In this document: piece after piece, positions 25,269 to 33,748 of the stretch | Layout: each line of letters opens with the position of its first letter | Numbering within the stretch: position 1 is the stretch's first letter | From: Herbiconiux sp. | GTDB taxonomy: Bacteria > Actinomycetota > Actinomycetes > Actinomycetales > Microbacteriaceae | DNA length: 53,797 bases | Assembly: GCF_023264855.1 (NCBI RefSeq) | Contig: NZ_JAHFUW010000029.1 | Coordinates: 1 to 53,797, forward strand | Direction of reading: 5' to 3' | The notes under the pieces: model-generated | The model's input: only the letters and a program-made list of their open reading frames with translations | What the model was told of the DNA's origin: nothing | Databases searched by the model: none | Program-made: the position numbers and the translations under genes

Positions 25269-26293
25269 GCAAGCTGCTTCCCACCTCGACCGCGGGTAGC
25301 CTGCCCAAGCCCTCGTGGCTCGCAGAGCCCGAGAAGCTGTGGTCGCCCTGGAAGCTCGAGGGTGACGCGCTGACCGAGGGCCGGCAGGATGCTCTGCTCC
25401 TGTCGCTTGCGGATCAGCAGCACGCGGGCATCGACATCGTGAGCGATGGCGAGCAGACCCGACAGCACTTCGTAACCACCTTCATCGAGCACCTCAGCGG
25501 GGTGGACTTCGAGAACCGTGAGACGGTCAGGATCCGCGACCGCTACGACGCCTCCGTGCCGCGCGTGGTCGGTGCGGTCACCCGCGAGAAGCCGGTCTTC
25601 GTCGAGGATGCCAAGTTCCTTCGCGCCCAGACCGACCAGCCCATCAAGTGGGCCCTGCCCGGCCCCATGACCATGGTCGACACCCTCTACGACGCCCACT
25701 ACGGCAGTCGCGAGAAGCTGGCGTGGGAGTTCGCCACGATTCTGAATGAGGAGGCTCGCGAGCTGCAGGATGCGGGCGTCGACATCATCCAGTTCGACGA
25801 GCCCTCGTTCAACGTCTTCTTCGACGAGGTGAACGACTGGGGCGTGGCCGCGCTGGAGAGGGCGATCGAAGGCCTCACTGTCGAGACGGCGGTGCACGTC
25901 TGTTACGGCTACGGCATCAAAGCGAACACCGACTGGAAGGCGACCCTGGGGGAGGAGTGGCGTCAGTACGAGGCGATCTTCCCCAAGATCCAGGCGTCGG
26001 CCATCGACATCGTCTCGCTCGAGTCGCACCACTCGCACGTGCCCATCGACCTGATCGAGCTCATCCGGGGCAAGAAGGTGATGGTCGGGGCCATCGACGT
26101 GGCGTCCGCCGACGTGGAGACGCCCGAAGAGGTCGCCGACACTCTGCGGCAGGCTCTCCAGTTCGTGGATGCCGACAAGCTCTACCCCTCCACCAACTGC
26201 GGTATGGCGCCCCTGCCCCGATCCGTCGCCCGCGGCAAGCTCGCCGCGCTTGGCGCCGGCGCGGCCCTCCTCCGAGCCGAGCTCTCGGCTTAG
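25265..26293 (+). CDS. mesD: MesD-type methionine synthase (core MetE catalytic domain)
   Basis: A 342-residue protein equal to the MetE C-terminal catalytic domain without the folate-handling N-terminal half. Signs are TSTAGSLPKPSWL at the start, IDIVSDGEQTRQHF, GPMTMVDTLYD, and IIQFDEPSFNVFF. Zinc-ligand segments are HVCYGYG, LESHH and the final STNCGMAPLPR (His, Glu, Cys pattern). It should transfer a methyl group to homocysteine from a donor other than methyl-tetrahydrofolate triglutamate. Co-translation with mesX fits the known requirement. The gene ends 55 bp before the next one. Confidence 0.86.
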   Translation: MSKLLPTSTAGSLPKPSWLAEPEKLWSPWKLEGDALTEGRQDALLLSLADQQHAGIDIVSDGEQTRQHFVTTFIEHLSGVDFENRETVRIRDRYDASVPRVVGAVTREKPVFVEDAKFLRAQTDQPIKWALPGPMTMVDTLYDAHYGSREKLAWEFATILNEEARELQDAGVDIIQFDEPSFNVFFDEVNDWGVAALERAIEGLTVETAVHVCYGYGIKANTDWKATLGEEWRQYEAIFPKIQASAIDIVSLESHHSHVPIDLIELIRGKKVMVGAIDVASADVETPEEVADTLRQALQFVDADKLYPSTNCGMAPLPRSVARGKLAALGAGAALLRAELSA

Positions 26294-26348
26294 CCGCAAG
26301 GCGGGCGTACGCTCGAACCAACGGGCACGAGCGACACTGGGGGAGATC

Positions 26349-26927
26349 GTGGGCGAGGGTACGGAAAATTCAGTCACCGACGAACGGGACTCTCGTGCAC
26401 GGTTCGACGAGCGTCTTGCGACCCTCGAGAGGATCGCCGTACTCCTGCCGGTGCTCGCGGCGGAGGCATTGCTGATCCTGTCGTTGTTCCTTCCGTTCGT
26501 CACGGTGACGTCGTACTCCGAGGATGACCAAGTGGTGAATCTCTCGCAGCTCGGTCTGGCGTTCTTCGGGGCGGTGCCGACGTCGTCCGCGGGCACCAGC
26601 AGTGGAGACATCGACGCGGCCGGCGCACTGTTCGGCGTGGCGTTCTTAGGTCTGTTCCTGGTCATGCTGTGTTCGATCGTGGGACTGGCCATCGTGGCCC
26701 GCGGCGGGGTCTCGACCCGTTCTGCCCGCGTGCTCACCACATTCGCCGTGCTGCTCGCGGTCGGTGCGGCCGGTGCCTGGCTGGTCATCGGGCTCGGGGC
26801 GACATCCGAGTCGCCGTGGCTGCCGGAGGCCGGATCACTCACCCTGGTGGCCGGCGCTCTCCTCGGCGCGATCGTCATCTTCCTCCCGTCCTTCCGCAGT
26901 ATCTGGGTCCGCCCGCAACACTCCTGA
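26349..26927 (+). CDS. Four-helix membrane protein of unknown function
   Basis: A 192-residue protein. A hydrophilic N-terminus includes a short helical stretch (RARFDERLATLERIAVLL). It is followed by four membrane segments near residues 38-60, 95-120, 130-150 and 162-182; the first loop is acidic (TSYSEDDQVVN). GTG at 26349 follows GGGGGAG. No family was recognised and there are no operon partners. Confidence 0.6.
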   Translation: MGEGTENSVTDERDSRARFDERLATLERIAVLLPVLAAEALLILSLFLPFVTVTSYSEDDQVVNLSQLGLAFFGAVPTSSAGTSSGDIDAAGALFGVAFLGLFLVMLCSIVGLAIVARGGVSTRSARVLTTFAVLLAVGAAGAWLVIGLGATSESPWLPEAGSLTLVAGALLGAIVIFLPSFRSIWVRPQHS

Positions 26928-27074
26928 GGGTGGCCGACCGCATCGAGTTCGGCGATGGGAGCAGACTCCGAGTCGAGCAGGTCTCTCCTGCCCGAATATC
27001 CATTTGCGCTCGTTTCCGCCTGCTGTCACCCCAGGTGCGACGCGGCACCTACCGTCCCGGCCATGATCATCGTC

Positions 27075-27163
27075 GGCAAGCGCGAAGCGCGCGGCAGCCC
27101 CGTGCGGTTCGGTGCCCGGATGCTTGGTATGGCGGGTTGGCTGCCGCGCGCTTCGCGCTTGCC
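27075..27163. repeat. 25-bp perfect inverted repeat (REP-like hairpin)
   Basis: The arm beginning GGCAAGCGCGAAGCGCGC (27075-27099) is repeated exactly in inverted orientation at 27139-27163, separated by 39 bp. Similarity continues a further 8-10 bases outward with two mismatches. It lies in the 277-bp space between two convergent genes. The rest of that space (26928-27074 and 27164-27204) shows no gene I can support. It could be a REP-type mobile palindrome or a strong transcription barrier; there is no T-run. Confidence 0.75.
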
Positions 27164-27204
27164 CTCGATGACTGTGCCCGGTTCTCGGGGATGGGCGCGT
27201 CTGG

Positions 27205-28602
27205 TTAGGCGGCTGGGCGGTGGGTGGTGCGTCGGCGGGTGGTCGGGATCGGCGTCTGAGCGATGTCGATCCACCTCGGCGGGATGAGGTGAGGCACCCC
27301 CGCATGCATGATCAACTTCCAGGACGACTTATGCAGATGCGAGTGATGGAAGTGACAGAGCAGCACGCCGTTGTCGATATCGGTGCGGCCCGGTGGATGG
27401 TCGGCCGAAACCCATTCGTCGGCATGGTGTGTTTCGCAGAACGAGGGTGGTCGGTCGCAGTCGGGCCAGACGCATCCGCCGTCTCTGGCCGCGAGTGCCC
27501 GGTTCTGGGCCGGAGTGAAGAGGCGTTCTGTCTTGCCGTGGTAGAGCACCGCACCCCGATCGTTGAAGAGTGTCACGGCGGTGGGGGAGGTGCAGCGCAG
27601 CTGCGCGATGGTGGAAGCGGGAACCGGTTCGTTGATGCCGTCGATCCACCCGACGCCGCGCCCGGTTTCGAGGTTGTCGAGGGTTATGTGGACGTTGAGG
27701 GTGGTGGTGGCGCCGTTGAGGCGGGGCATGTCCGGGGCACCGGCGGCGCGGGCGATGAGTTCGGTGATCGTGTCGGCGTTCTTCTGCGCCTGCGAACGGA
27801 TATCAGCGGTAGCGGTCTGCGCCATGAACTCCTCTTCGCTGAGGAACCGCGGCCCGCCGCCCGGTGACTCTGCGATGCGGGGGCTTTGCATGGCCTGGAT
27901 GCTGGCCAACCACACACTGCCCTGTTCGGGTGTGAGGGCGAACCGGCCCCGGATCATGCCATCACTGGGCTGGCCGATGGTGAGCGACCGCTGCTGCTGG
28001 AGCCGCTCATCCCGAGGCTCCGCACCATCAGGGTCGATGACCTCGCGCAAGTGGATCGCGAGCCGGGATGCCTGATCCGCAGTCAGGTGGTTCGTGAGGG
28101 TCTCGTCGACGAGGGTCTGCTCGGCGCTAGCCACCACATCAGGCGCACATCCACGCTCCGTGAGCTCGGCGCACCGGGCGACGATGATCGATGCCGTCTC
28201 AACCCCGAGGGAGCCGTCATCAAGGGCCTGGCCGACGACCGGGAACGGGGCCGGCCCTTCGCCGCCACCCAACAGCACCGAGCCCCGTAGCCGTCGCCCG
28301 ATCTCGAGGCGCGTCTTGCTCTCGCGCACTGACGTGCCGGTGACTGTGGAGACGAGCTTGACCGGGCTGGTGAAGTTCTGCGACCTGCTCAACCCCTCGT
28401 CGCCGAGCTCGCTGCGCGACCGCACCCCGACCTCTCCGGCAACCCGAACCTGCCCCGCCGAGAGCACCCGCCCTGCCGCCTCGAAATCGGCCATGACCTC
28501 CAGCACCTCGTCACCACTGAGCCCCGCCAACCCCGCGCAGATCCTGCCCACGACGCCGCGAAGATCGGCGGTGATCTCCGGGAGTTCAGCGGCTGTCTGC
28601 AT
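27205..28602 (-). CDS. HNH endonuclease of the DUF222 family
   Basis: A 465-residue protein with a long helical DUF222 domain (residues about 10-300) and a C-terminal HNH domain. The latter starts at [30 protein letters not shown] and ends [15 protein letters not shown] (given as spans). The paired CxxxC/CxxHH and HxxH ligands are intact. These genes are numerous in actinobacterial genomes and often lie near repeats; their biological role is unknown. The ATG at 28602 has no ribosome site, but TAGAAT lies 8 bases upstream, so the mRNA may be leaderless. The dyad ATCAG-CTGAT overlaps that promoter (28613-28628). The large hairpin follows its 3' end. Confidence 0.85.
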   Translation of the reverse strand: MQTAAELPEITADLRGVVGRICAGLAGLSGDEVLEVMADFEAAGRVLSAGQVRVAGEVGVRSRSELGDEGLSRSQNFTSPVKLVSTVTGTSVRESKTRLEIGRRLRGSVLLGGGEGPAPFPVVGQALDDGSLGVETASIIVARCAELTERGCAPDVVASAEQTLVDETLTNHLTADQASRLAIHLREVIDPDGAEPRDERLQQQRSLTIGQPSDGMIRGRFALTPEQGSVWLASIQAMQSPRIAESPGGGPRFLSEEEFMAQTATADIRSQAQKNADTITELIARAAGAPDMPRLNGATTTLNVHITLDNLETGRGVGWIDGINEPVPASTIAQLRCTSPTAVTLFNDRGAVLYHGKTERLFTPAQNRALAARDGGCVWPDCDRPPSFCETHHADEWVSADHPPGRTDIDNGVLLCHFHHSHLHKSSWKLIMHAGVPHLIPPRWIDIAQTPIPTTRRRTTHRPAA

Positions 28603-28689
28603 ACTGAGATTCTATCAGAAAGACCTGATGAAAGCTCGATTAATTTCAGACCAGGGCGCGCCGTGAACGCCGGTTCCGGGCCCCCGCCG

Positions 28690-30090
28690 TCAGCTATCGC
28701 GCAGCGCCTCGGCAGGGTGCACCCGGCTCGCCCGGCGACCCGGCAAGATCGACGCGAGCACCGAGAACCCCACCGCCCCGCCGAGCACCGCCACCACGAA
28801 CCACGGCGAGAGCACCGGCCCGCTGAACCCCTGCACGCCGAACGTCGAGTTGGCGCCGACGAACCCGTAGAGCACACCCAGCAGCAGGCCCAACACCGCG
28901 CCGATCCCGGCTACGACGACGCTCTCGACGAGCACCATGCGCCGGGCCTGGCGCGCGGTCAGCCCCACCGAGCGCAGCACCGCGATCTCGCGCTGCCGCT
29001 GCAGCACCGACAGCGACAGGTTGCTGCCCAGCCCGATGGCTGCGACCAGAACCGAGAAGGCGGTGAGCACGTAGACCACGATCAGCATCACCGTGATGAA
29101 CTGCGAGACCTGCTCGAGCTCGACGGCGTCGCCGAAGTAGGCGCGGGTCTGGGCGAGGTACATCTCGCCGGCGACCGTGAACATCGTCACGAGCGTCACC
29201 CCTATCAGCACCGACACGACGGTGCGAGCCGTGCGCACGGGGTTCGCTCGCAGGTTCGCGCCGGCGAGCAGATCTGCCCCGCGGCCGCGGAGCATCCGGG
29301 TCACGCCGCCGACGATCGGGGCGGTGAAGGCGGGAGCACCGAGGATGATGCCCACGATCGAGAGCACCCCGCCCGGGAAGGCGATCAGCAGCCCGAACGG
29401 CGACACCAGCCCGGCGATCACACCGAGTGCGAGAAACCCGCTGCCCACGACGGCGAGCACGATCCCGGCGATCCCTCGACCGCGCGCGACGGATGCGGGC
29501 ACCTGCGTGCTGCCGGCGTCGCTCCGGGCGCCTTCGGCGGGGGAGACGCGGGCGACGATCTTGGCCCCGCTCGAGGCGGCGAGGGTCGACACCGCGAGGC
29601 ACACGACGGCGGGAACGAGGATGAGTTGCGGTGTCCACGCGAACTCGAGCCCCGCGCCGAACGAGGCGTTCAGGATGCCGATGGCCGCCAGCGACACGAG
29701 GATGCCTGCGGCGATTCCGGCGATGGCTCCAGCGGCTCCCACGGCGAGCCCGTCGATGCGCGATGCCCGCCGGATCTGCCGCGAGGTCGCCCCCACCAGC
29801 CGCAGCAGCGCGATGTCGCGCCGGCGTCCGGCGTAGACGGTGGCGAACGTTCCGGAGATGACGATCGCGGCGGTCAGCACCGCGATCCCGAGGAACACGA
29901 GCCCGACGGATGTCAGGGCCGCGCGCACCGGAGCGGCATCCTGCATTCCTGTCGTCGAGAGCGCCCGCACGAACACCTCGATGGTCTCGAGCAGCAGCAC
30001 CGCGAACGCGGCGACCACGGCCACCACCGCGACCCCGGCGGCGTACCGCCCGGCGGTCTCCCGCAGTTCGCGCAGGGCCCAGAGCCTCAT
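28690..30090 (-). CDS. ABC transporter permease, FtsX-like
   Basis: A 466-residue permease with two FtsX-like units. An N-terminal helix and extracytoplasmic start lead to [40 protein letters not shown] (first unit). The second repeats at [41 protein letters not shown]. The ending [18 protein letters not shown] is the family C-terminus. It pairs with the ATPase gene just upstream by ATGA overlap. MacB/LolD-type complexes move peptides, lipoproteins or drugs rather than import nutrients. The cargo is unknown. Confidence 0.88.
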   Translation of the reverse strand: MRLWALRELRETAGRYAAGVAVVAVVAAFAVLLLETIEVFVRALSTTGMQDAAPVRAALTSVGLVFLGIAVLTAAIVISGTFATVYAGRRRDIALLRLVGATSRQIRRASRIDGLAVGAAGAIAGIAAGILVSLAAIGILNASFGAGLEFAWTPQLILVPAVVCLAVSTLAASSGAKIVARVSPAEGARSDAGSTQVPASVARGRGIAGIVLAVVGSGFLALGVIAGLVSPFGLLIAFPGGVLSIVGIILGAPAFTAPIVGGVTRMLRGRGADLLAGANLRANPVRTARTVVSVLIGVTLVTMFTVAGEMYLAQTRAYFGDAVELEQVSQFITVMLIVVYVLTAFSVLVAAIGLGSNLSLSVLQRQREIAVLRSVGLTARQARRMVLVESVVVAGIGAVLGLLLGVLYGFVGANSTFGVQGFSGPVLSPWFVVAVLGGAVGFSVLASILPGRRASRVHPAEALRDS

Positions 30091-31034
30091 TCGGACACCG
30101 CCGGCAGCTGGTCGGTGTTTTGTGCGGCGGCGGGGGCGGGCCCGGCCGGATGTCCGACGGCGAGCCCGTTCATCTGCGCGCCTTCAACCCCGGCGATATG
30201 GCCGGTGGTGTGCGCGCTCATCCGCCCGTCCGATTGCACGCCTCCAATCCCGGCGATATGCGCGGTGGCATGCCCGCTCGTCCGCCCGCTCACCCGCGCG
30301 CTGATCTGCTCGGCGGTGCCGCCGTCGAAGTCGTCGATCACGGCACCGTCGCTCATCAGGATGACGCGGTCGGCCACGCTCGCGGCCCGCGGGTCGTGCG
30401 TGATGAGTACGACGGTCTGGCCGTACTCGGTCGATGCCGACCGCAGCAGCCCCAGCACCTCGTCGCCCGACGCGCTGTCGAGGGCGCCCGAGGGCTCGTC
30501 GGCGAAGATCACGTCGGGTCGGGTGACGAGGGCGCGGGCGATCGCGACGCGCTGCTGCTGTCCGCCGGAGAGCTGGTGCGGCCGGTGATCGAGGCGATCG
30601 CGGAGGCCGAGCCGGGTGACGACGGCGCCGATCCACGCCTCGTCGTCTGTGCTCGGCCGCGACCCGGCGAGAAGGAACGGCAGCCGGATGTTCTCCTCGG
30701 CCGTCAGCGCCGGCAGCAGGTTGAACGCCTGGAACACGAACCCCATCCGCTGACGCCGCAGCAGCGTGAGCGGTTCGTCGCGCATCCCCGTGATCTCCTG
30801 CTCGGCGAGCCACACCTGCCCCGACGTCGGGGTGTCGAGCCCGGCGAGCACCTGCAGCAGCGTCGACTTCCCGGATCCGCTCGGCCCCATGATGGCGGTG
30901 ACCGACCCGGCGGCCACATCGAGGTCGACGCCCCGCAGGGCGTGCACGGGCGACTCGGGCGAGCCGAAGACTTTGGTGATCCCGCGCGCGACGACGGCGC
31001 GGGTCTGGAGGGACTGGGGTGCTGAAGTGCTCAT
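30087..31034 (-). CDS. ABC transporter ATP-binding protein (MacB/LolD type) with repeated C-terminal tail
   Basis: A 315-residue ATPase. Walker A is GPSGSGKST (about residue 50), the signature is [16 protein letters not shown], Walker B is [12 protein letters not shown], and the switch His is in [11 protein letters not shown]. The fold ends near residue 235, where relatives usually stop. About 75 more residues follow, low in complexity, with two similar units: [15 protein letters not shown] and [15 protein letters not shown]. The DNA of this tail is a 60-bp tandem duplication. Its stop overlaps the permease start. The tail's role is unknown. Confidence 0.88.
   Translation of the reverse strand: MSTSAPQSLQTRAVVARGITKVFGSPESPVHALRGVDLDVAAGSVTAIMGPSGSGKSTLLQVLAGLDTPTSGQVWLAEQEITGMRDEPLTLLRRQRMGFVFQAFNLLPALTAEENIRLPFLLAGSRPSTDDEAWIGAVVTRLGLRDRLDHRPHQLSGGQQQRVAIARALVTRPDVIFADEPSGALDSASGDEVLGLLRSASTEYGQTVVLITHDPRAASVADRVILMSDGAVIDDFDGGTAEQISARVSGRTSGHATAHIAGIGGVQSDGRMSAHTTGHIAGVEGAQMNGLAVGHPAGPAPAAAQNTDQLPAVSE
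30179..30298. repeat. 60-bp in-frame tandem duplication in the ATPase tail
   Basis: Positions 30179-30238 and 30239-30298 are two direct copies with an exact 60-bp period. About three quarters of positions are identical, with CCCGGCGATATG shared by both. Because 60 is a multiple of three the frame is kept, giving the two 20-residue units in the ATPase C-terminus. Confidence 0.75.
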
Positions 31035-31187
31035 GGGACCACGGTAGGGATCCCGGGCGGCCTGCCGAATCGGCCTCCAGGACCATCCTCACGCGCGTCT
31101 CGGCCCCGGTTTGGTCCTGAGGTATGACGCGTTCCGACCGCCGGGCCGTGCTCACTCGACCGGCCCAAGGCAGGCTCGGCGAGGTGC

Positions 31188-31462
31188 TCAGGCGCTGAGC
31201 AGTGGCATGATCCGGTCGAGCTCCCCGGCCTCGCCTCGGCCACAAATCCCAGGTCGTATCGGGTCTGCAAATCGGTCCAAAACAGATCAGAGGTGCCGAA
31301 CGCCCGCGCGAGGCACGCAGCGGTATCGGGGGAGATCCCACGCTTGCCGTGAATGATTTCGTTGATCAGCCGAGCGGGCACGTTGATCGTCTGCGCAAGC
31401 CGGTACTGACCCTCCAGTGGCTTCAGAAACTCCTCGAGGAGGATCTCTCCCGGGTGAATCAG
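31188..31462 (-). pseudogene. higA: HigA-type antitoxin gene, frameshifted and without a normal start
   Basis: Starting at a CTG (31462) that overlaps the HepT stop, the frame reads LIHPGEILLEEFLKPLEG, then INVPARLINEIIHGKRGISPDTAACLARAFGTS. This is the HigA helix-turn-helix pattern, with FWTDLQTRYDL after it. The expected ending (a GELDRI-type tail, then a stop) is in another frame, reading EAGELDRIMPLLSA with TGA at 31188. The total of 275 bp is one base short of 92 codons, so a single-base deletion near 31225-31240 explains it. Without that shift the frame runs to 31031 as an unrelated tail. No HigB toxin lies nearby. It is probably a remnant, though an altered product is possible. Confidence 0.65.
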
Positions 31463-31914
31463 TGCGTGTGCGAGGAGCCTTCGTCTCCAACCGCCATTGC
31501 CGATCCCGCTGTTGCGGCTAGGTGTAGCAGCAACCACTCGCTCTTCTCCTCCTCGAACCGTTCGGCCAAGACGATCGCCGAGGCGACTTGACAGTCCATT
31601 TCCAGTCGGTCGCGGACCCTCGGAAGTTCGTCTGTGAGGGTTCCCCAGAGGATGCTGACGTCGATCTCCCGGTAGTTGTGTGCGAGTCGATTCCGCATGC
31701 CCCGAAGTCGCTTGAAGCCCTCTGGTCCGAAGTGGTGGATTCGTATCTCTGGCGGGATGCTCTCGGCGGCTTGAAATATGCGCTCGACCACGCGCTCCGC
31801 TGCCAGCTCATCGCGCCAGTGGCGATGCGAGTCCTTCAACTCGTCGACTAGTGCCAATCCCTGATCGACTTCCAGCCAAAGAGCGAGGATTGCCTCTGCC
31901 TCGCGCTGATTCAC
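31459..31914 (-). CDS. hepT: HepT-like ribonuclease toxin (DUF86)
   Basis: A 151-residue helical HEPN protein. The catalytic motif R-x4-H-x-Y is present in MRNRLAHNYREID at about residues 73-85. HepT toxins cleave RNA, and their partner MntA inactivates them by adding AMP to the Tyr of this motif. The start is GTG at 31914, overlapping the MntA stop (GTGA), which keeps the antitoxin translated first. Its stop overlaps the broken higA. It is longer at the C-terminus than the usual 110-140 residues (GSAMAVGDEGSSHTH). Confidence 0.82.
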   Translation of the reverse strand: MNQREAEAILALWLEVDQGLALVDELKDSHRHWRDELAAERVVERIFQAAESIPPEIRIHHFGPEGFKRLRGMRNRLAHNYREIDVSILWGTLTDELPRVRDRLEMDCQVASAIVLAERFEEEKSEWLLLHLAATAGSAMAVGDEGSSHTH

Positions 31915-32237
31915 AGAGGAACGGTCTCCCGCAGGATCGAATACCCGAGTCCGGTTGCCTTGGCTCGACTCCAGACGGCTCGCGCGTCAACAACGTCAAC
32001 CGTCGTGCCGAGTAGTTCCAGCAGGGCAGCTTCAAGGCCGATCACGTCTCGCGCATGCCCCGGCCCGAATTCAACGATCAGATCGAGATCTGACTCCGTC
32101 GTATCCTCGCCGCGCGCAACCGAGCCGAAGACGCCGGCAGAGACCACCCCGTGCTCGGCGAGCTGCTGCCGTATCGCGTCTCGCCGCTCCCCAAGAACCG
32201 CGCTCGGCCGCACCATCTCAACAGGCAGCTGGTTCAT
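31911..32237 (-). CDS. mntA: MntA-like nucleotidyltransferase antitoxin
   Basis: A 108-residue minimal nucleotidyltransferase. The motif is GVFGSVARGEDTTESDLDLIVEF, with GS-x10-D-x-D intact. This group transfers AMP to the HepT toxin tyrosine and neutralises it. ATG at 32237 is chosen because AAGGAG lies seven bases before it; a longer frame to 32282 lacks a ribosome site. It precedes hepT with a GTGA overlap. A promoter with TATACT lies just upstream around 32290. Confidence 0.84.
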   Translation of the reverse strand: MNQLPVEMVRPSAVLGERRDAIRQQLAEHGVVSAGVFGSVARGEDTTESDLDLIVEFGPGHARDVIGLEAALLELLGTTVDVVDARAVWSRAKATGLGYSILRETVPL

Positions 32238-32325
32238 GAATCTGCTCCTTCGAATCGATGTGAACGACGAGTCCGCAGACATGTGGAGTATACCTCATTA
32301 ATGGTCTCCTGGATACCATGTGCCG

Positions 32326-32859
32326 ATGGCCGCACTTCTGATCGTCCTCATCGTCGTCGGCGTCCTGCTCGTGCTCGGTGGGCTGTTCCTCAAACCACTC
32401 TGGCGCGTCGCGGTTCGGCCCTTCTACCGGCAACCGGATGCGCAAGAACCGTCGAAGCTCGGCTGGGGCGTGCGCTCCGGTGGCATGGTCCTCGCGGGCG
32501 CTGTAGTGATCGTTGCGAGCGCCACCCTGCTGAGTCAGACCGCGCCGGCACAGCCGAGCGCATCCGCGATAGCGCGCGAGACTTGCGCCACTCTGGTCGA
32601 TCAAGTCGGTTCCCCGTCAGGGCTGACCGCGGCGGAGAAGGCGGTGACGGATGCCGCGGATGCGGCGGGCTACGAGGTCAAGCGCGAAGACACGAGCTCC
32701 GACAGCGTTGCCGAACTCCCGAGCGGCGACACCACGATCACGGTGGATGTCACGACGTGGACGGTCGTCGACGGATCCGACACCGTGGCCACCTTCACCT
32801 GGACGACCAGCGGTTCGGTACCAGGACGTTTCACGGGAAGCTGCTCCAAGACCCCGTGA
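32326..32859 (+). CDS. Small membrane protein with two helices and an outer domain
   Basis: A 177-residue protein with membrane segments at residues 3-22 (LLIVLIVVGVLLVLGGLFL) and about 50-68 (GGMVLAGAVVIVASATLLS). An extracytoplasmic domain of about 105 residues follows, with two cysteines (ARETCATLV and GSCSKTP) that may pair. No family was recognised. The ATG at 32326 is preferred; a GTG two codons earlier is possible. It diverges from mntA and its 3' end overlaps the convergent relE-like gene by 29 bp. Confidence 0.55.
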   Translation: MAALLIVLIVVGVLLVLGGLFLKPLWRVAVRPFYRQPDAQEPSKLGWGVRSGGMVLAGAVVIVASATLLSQTAPAQPSASAIARETCATLVDQVGSPSGLTAAEKAVTDAADAAGYEVKREDTSSDSVAELPSGDTTITVDVTTWTVVDGSDTVATFTWTTSGSVPGRFTGSCSKTP

Positions 32860-33196
32860 CAGGGATCGAGCGATAACGAGGGACATCGCAGTGGCCAACT
32901 CGGCGAACGAACCGACCGGGTCGGCAGGGCGATCCAGCCTTCGTGGAGTGATGCACGAATTCGAAAGCGAGAATGACCAGTCGGTCGTCGAGCACCTCGG
33001 CGAGTAGCCGGTAGTCACCCACTCGATACCTCCAGATACCGGCGTAGCCGCCGGTCAATCCCCTGCCGCGTGAGCGCGGATCATCCAGCCCAGCGAGTTC
33101 ATCCAGATACGCAGCGAGCCGTGCCGCGACGGTGCGGTCGAGCTTGCGAAACGTCTTGTCGAACTCAGCGCTGGTCTCGATGGACCAGTGGCTCAA
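32831..33196 (-). CDS. RelE-family toxin, long C-terminal tail
   Basis: A 121-residue protein whose first 85 residues are a RelE/ParE-type fold: WSIETSAEFDKTFRKLDRTVAARLAAYLDEL, then GLTGGYAGIWRYRVGDYRLLAEVLDDRLVIL. Family members normally end just after a VGHR or similar segment; here VHHST is followed by about 38 extra residues (KAGSPCRPGRFVRR onward). The start is TTG at 33196 overlapping the antitoxin stop (TTGA). RelE toxins cleave mRNA in ribosomes. The tail may come from a lost stop codon. It overlaps the end of the convergent membrane gene. Confidence 0.75.
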   Translation of the reverse strand: MSHWSIETSAEFDKTFRKLDRTVAARLAAYLDELAGLDDPRSRGRGLTGGYAGIWRYRVGDYRLLAEVLDDRLVILAFEFVHHSTKAGSPCRPGRFVRRVGHCDVPRYRSIPVTGSWSSFP

Positions 33197-33414
33197 AGCC
33201 CGAGCTCGCGCCGGACCTCGCTGAATGGCCGCGTCTTCTTGTCCGATGCGTGCCACGCGCGAGCGGTGCTCTCGGCCCAAGCGATTTCCTCGAGCTCCTC
33301 GAAATGCATCGAGAGTGCCTCGTGGACGAGATCTTCGGACGGCCTGCCCGTGCGCGCCACAATTGCGTCGAGACGGCGCTGCTCCTCGTCGTTCAGTTCG
33401 ATCGAGAGGGTCAT
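33193..33414 (-). CDS. Ribbon-helix-helix antitoxin partner of the RelE-like toxin
   Basis: A 73-residue protein. TLSIELNDEEQRRLDAIVARTGRP is the beta strand plus first helix of a ribbon-helix-helix fold, and SEDLVHEALSMHFEELEEI is the second. The acidic/basic C-terminus (KKTRPFSEVRRELGL) would wrap the toxin. The ATG at 33414 follows AAGGAG. Antitoxin first with an overlapping toxin is the usual RelBE layout and supports autoregulation. Confidence 0.8.
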   Translation of the reverse strand: MTLSIELNDEEQRRLDAIVARTGRPSEDLVHEALSMHFEELEEIAWAESTARAWHASDKKTRPFSEVRRELGL

Positions 33415-33748
33415 GTCATCTCCTTCACGTGCTCGCAGATGTTGCAATGAGGATATATGGTCTGACTTCCGAGCTGCAGGTAGCGCAAGCTCCACAGAAC
33501 GGTCTCGCATTTCGCCCCTACTTTCTTTCGCGGTCGATCCAGCGGCGGAATGTAGGGAGCGCGTCGATTCAACGGGCGGTCACCGACGTCGCGGGCGATC
33601 TGTGGAGAGCCCGCTTCCGGCCTCACAACATGGCCACCCGCTAGCCGCCTCCGTGGCTGAGCGCGTGATGCATCCGATCGAGCTTCCCGGCGGGACTTGA
33701 GCGGTCTCGAGGAGATCACTTGCTCGACATGGATGCCGGTCATTCACC
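33415..33748. other. Intergenic stretch between two toxin-antitoxin loci
   Basis: About 334 bp. The part next to the RHH gene (33415-33470) is AT-richer and should hold its promoter. The rest has short open frames on both strands, but none shows a family motif or a convincing ribosome site. I see no RNA gene or repeat. Confidence 0.4.

Noticed and set aside
25115-26878. A 587-codon open frame on the minus strand across mesD
   Set aside because: It is antisense to the MetE-type synthase and a membrane gene with recognisable features; its residues show no motif.
27075-27163. CRISPR-like repeat
   Set aside because: There are only two inverted arms and no regular spacers; no cas genes are present in the window.
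26835-27305. A 156-codon minus-strand frame over the inverted repeat
   Set aside because: It runs through the palindrome and into the HNH gene's 3' end; it has no motif and no ribosome site.
28663-30588. A 641-codon open frame on the plus strand
   Set aside because: It is rich in His, Arg and Pro and lies antisense to the ABC permease and ATPase, whose motifs and overlaps are clear. It is a high-GC shadow.
31031-31187. Continuation of the higA frame to the ABC ATPase start, where it ends in an ATGA overlap
   Set aside because: The overlap looks attractive, but the extra 60 residues are low-complexity Gly/Arg/Pro, while the expected HigA tail is in the next frame.
33188-33700. Plus-strand frames of 139 and 170 codons
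   Set aside because: They are antisense to the RelE/RHH genes for half their length and have no recognisable motif in the rest.
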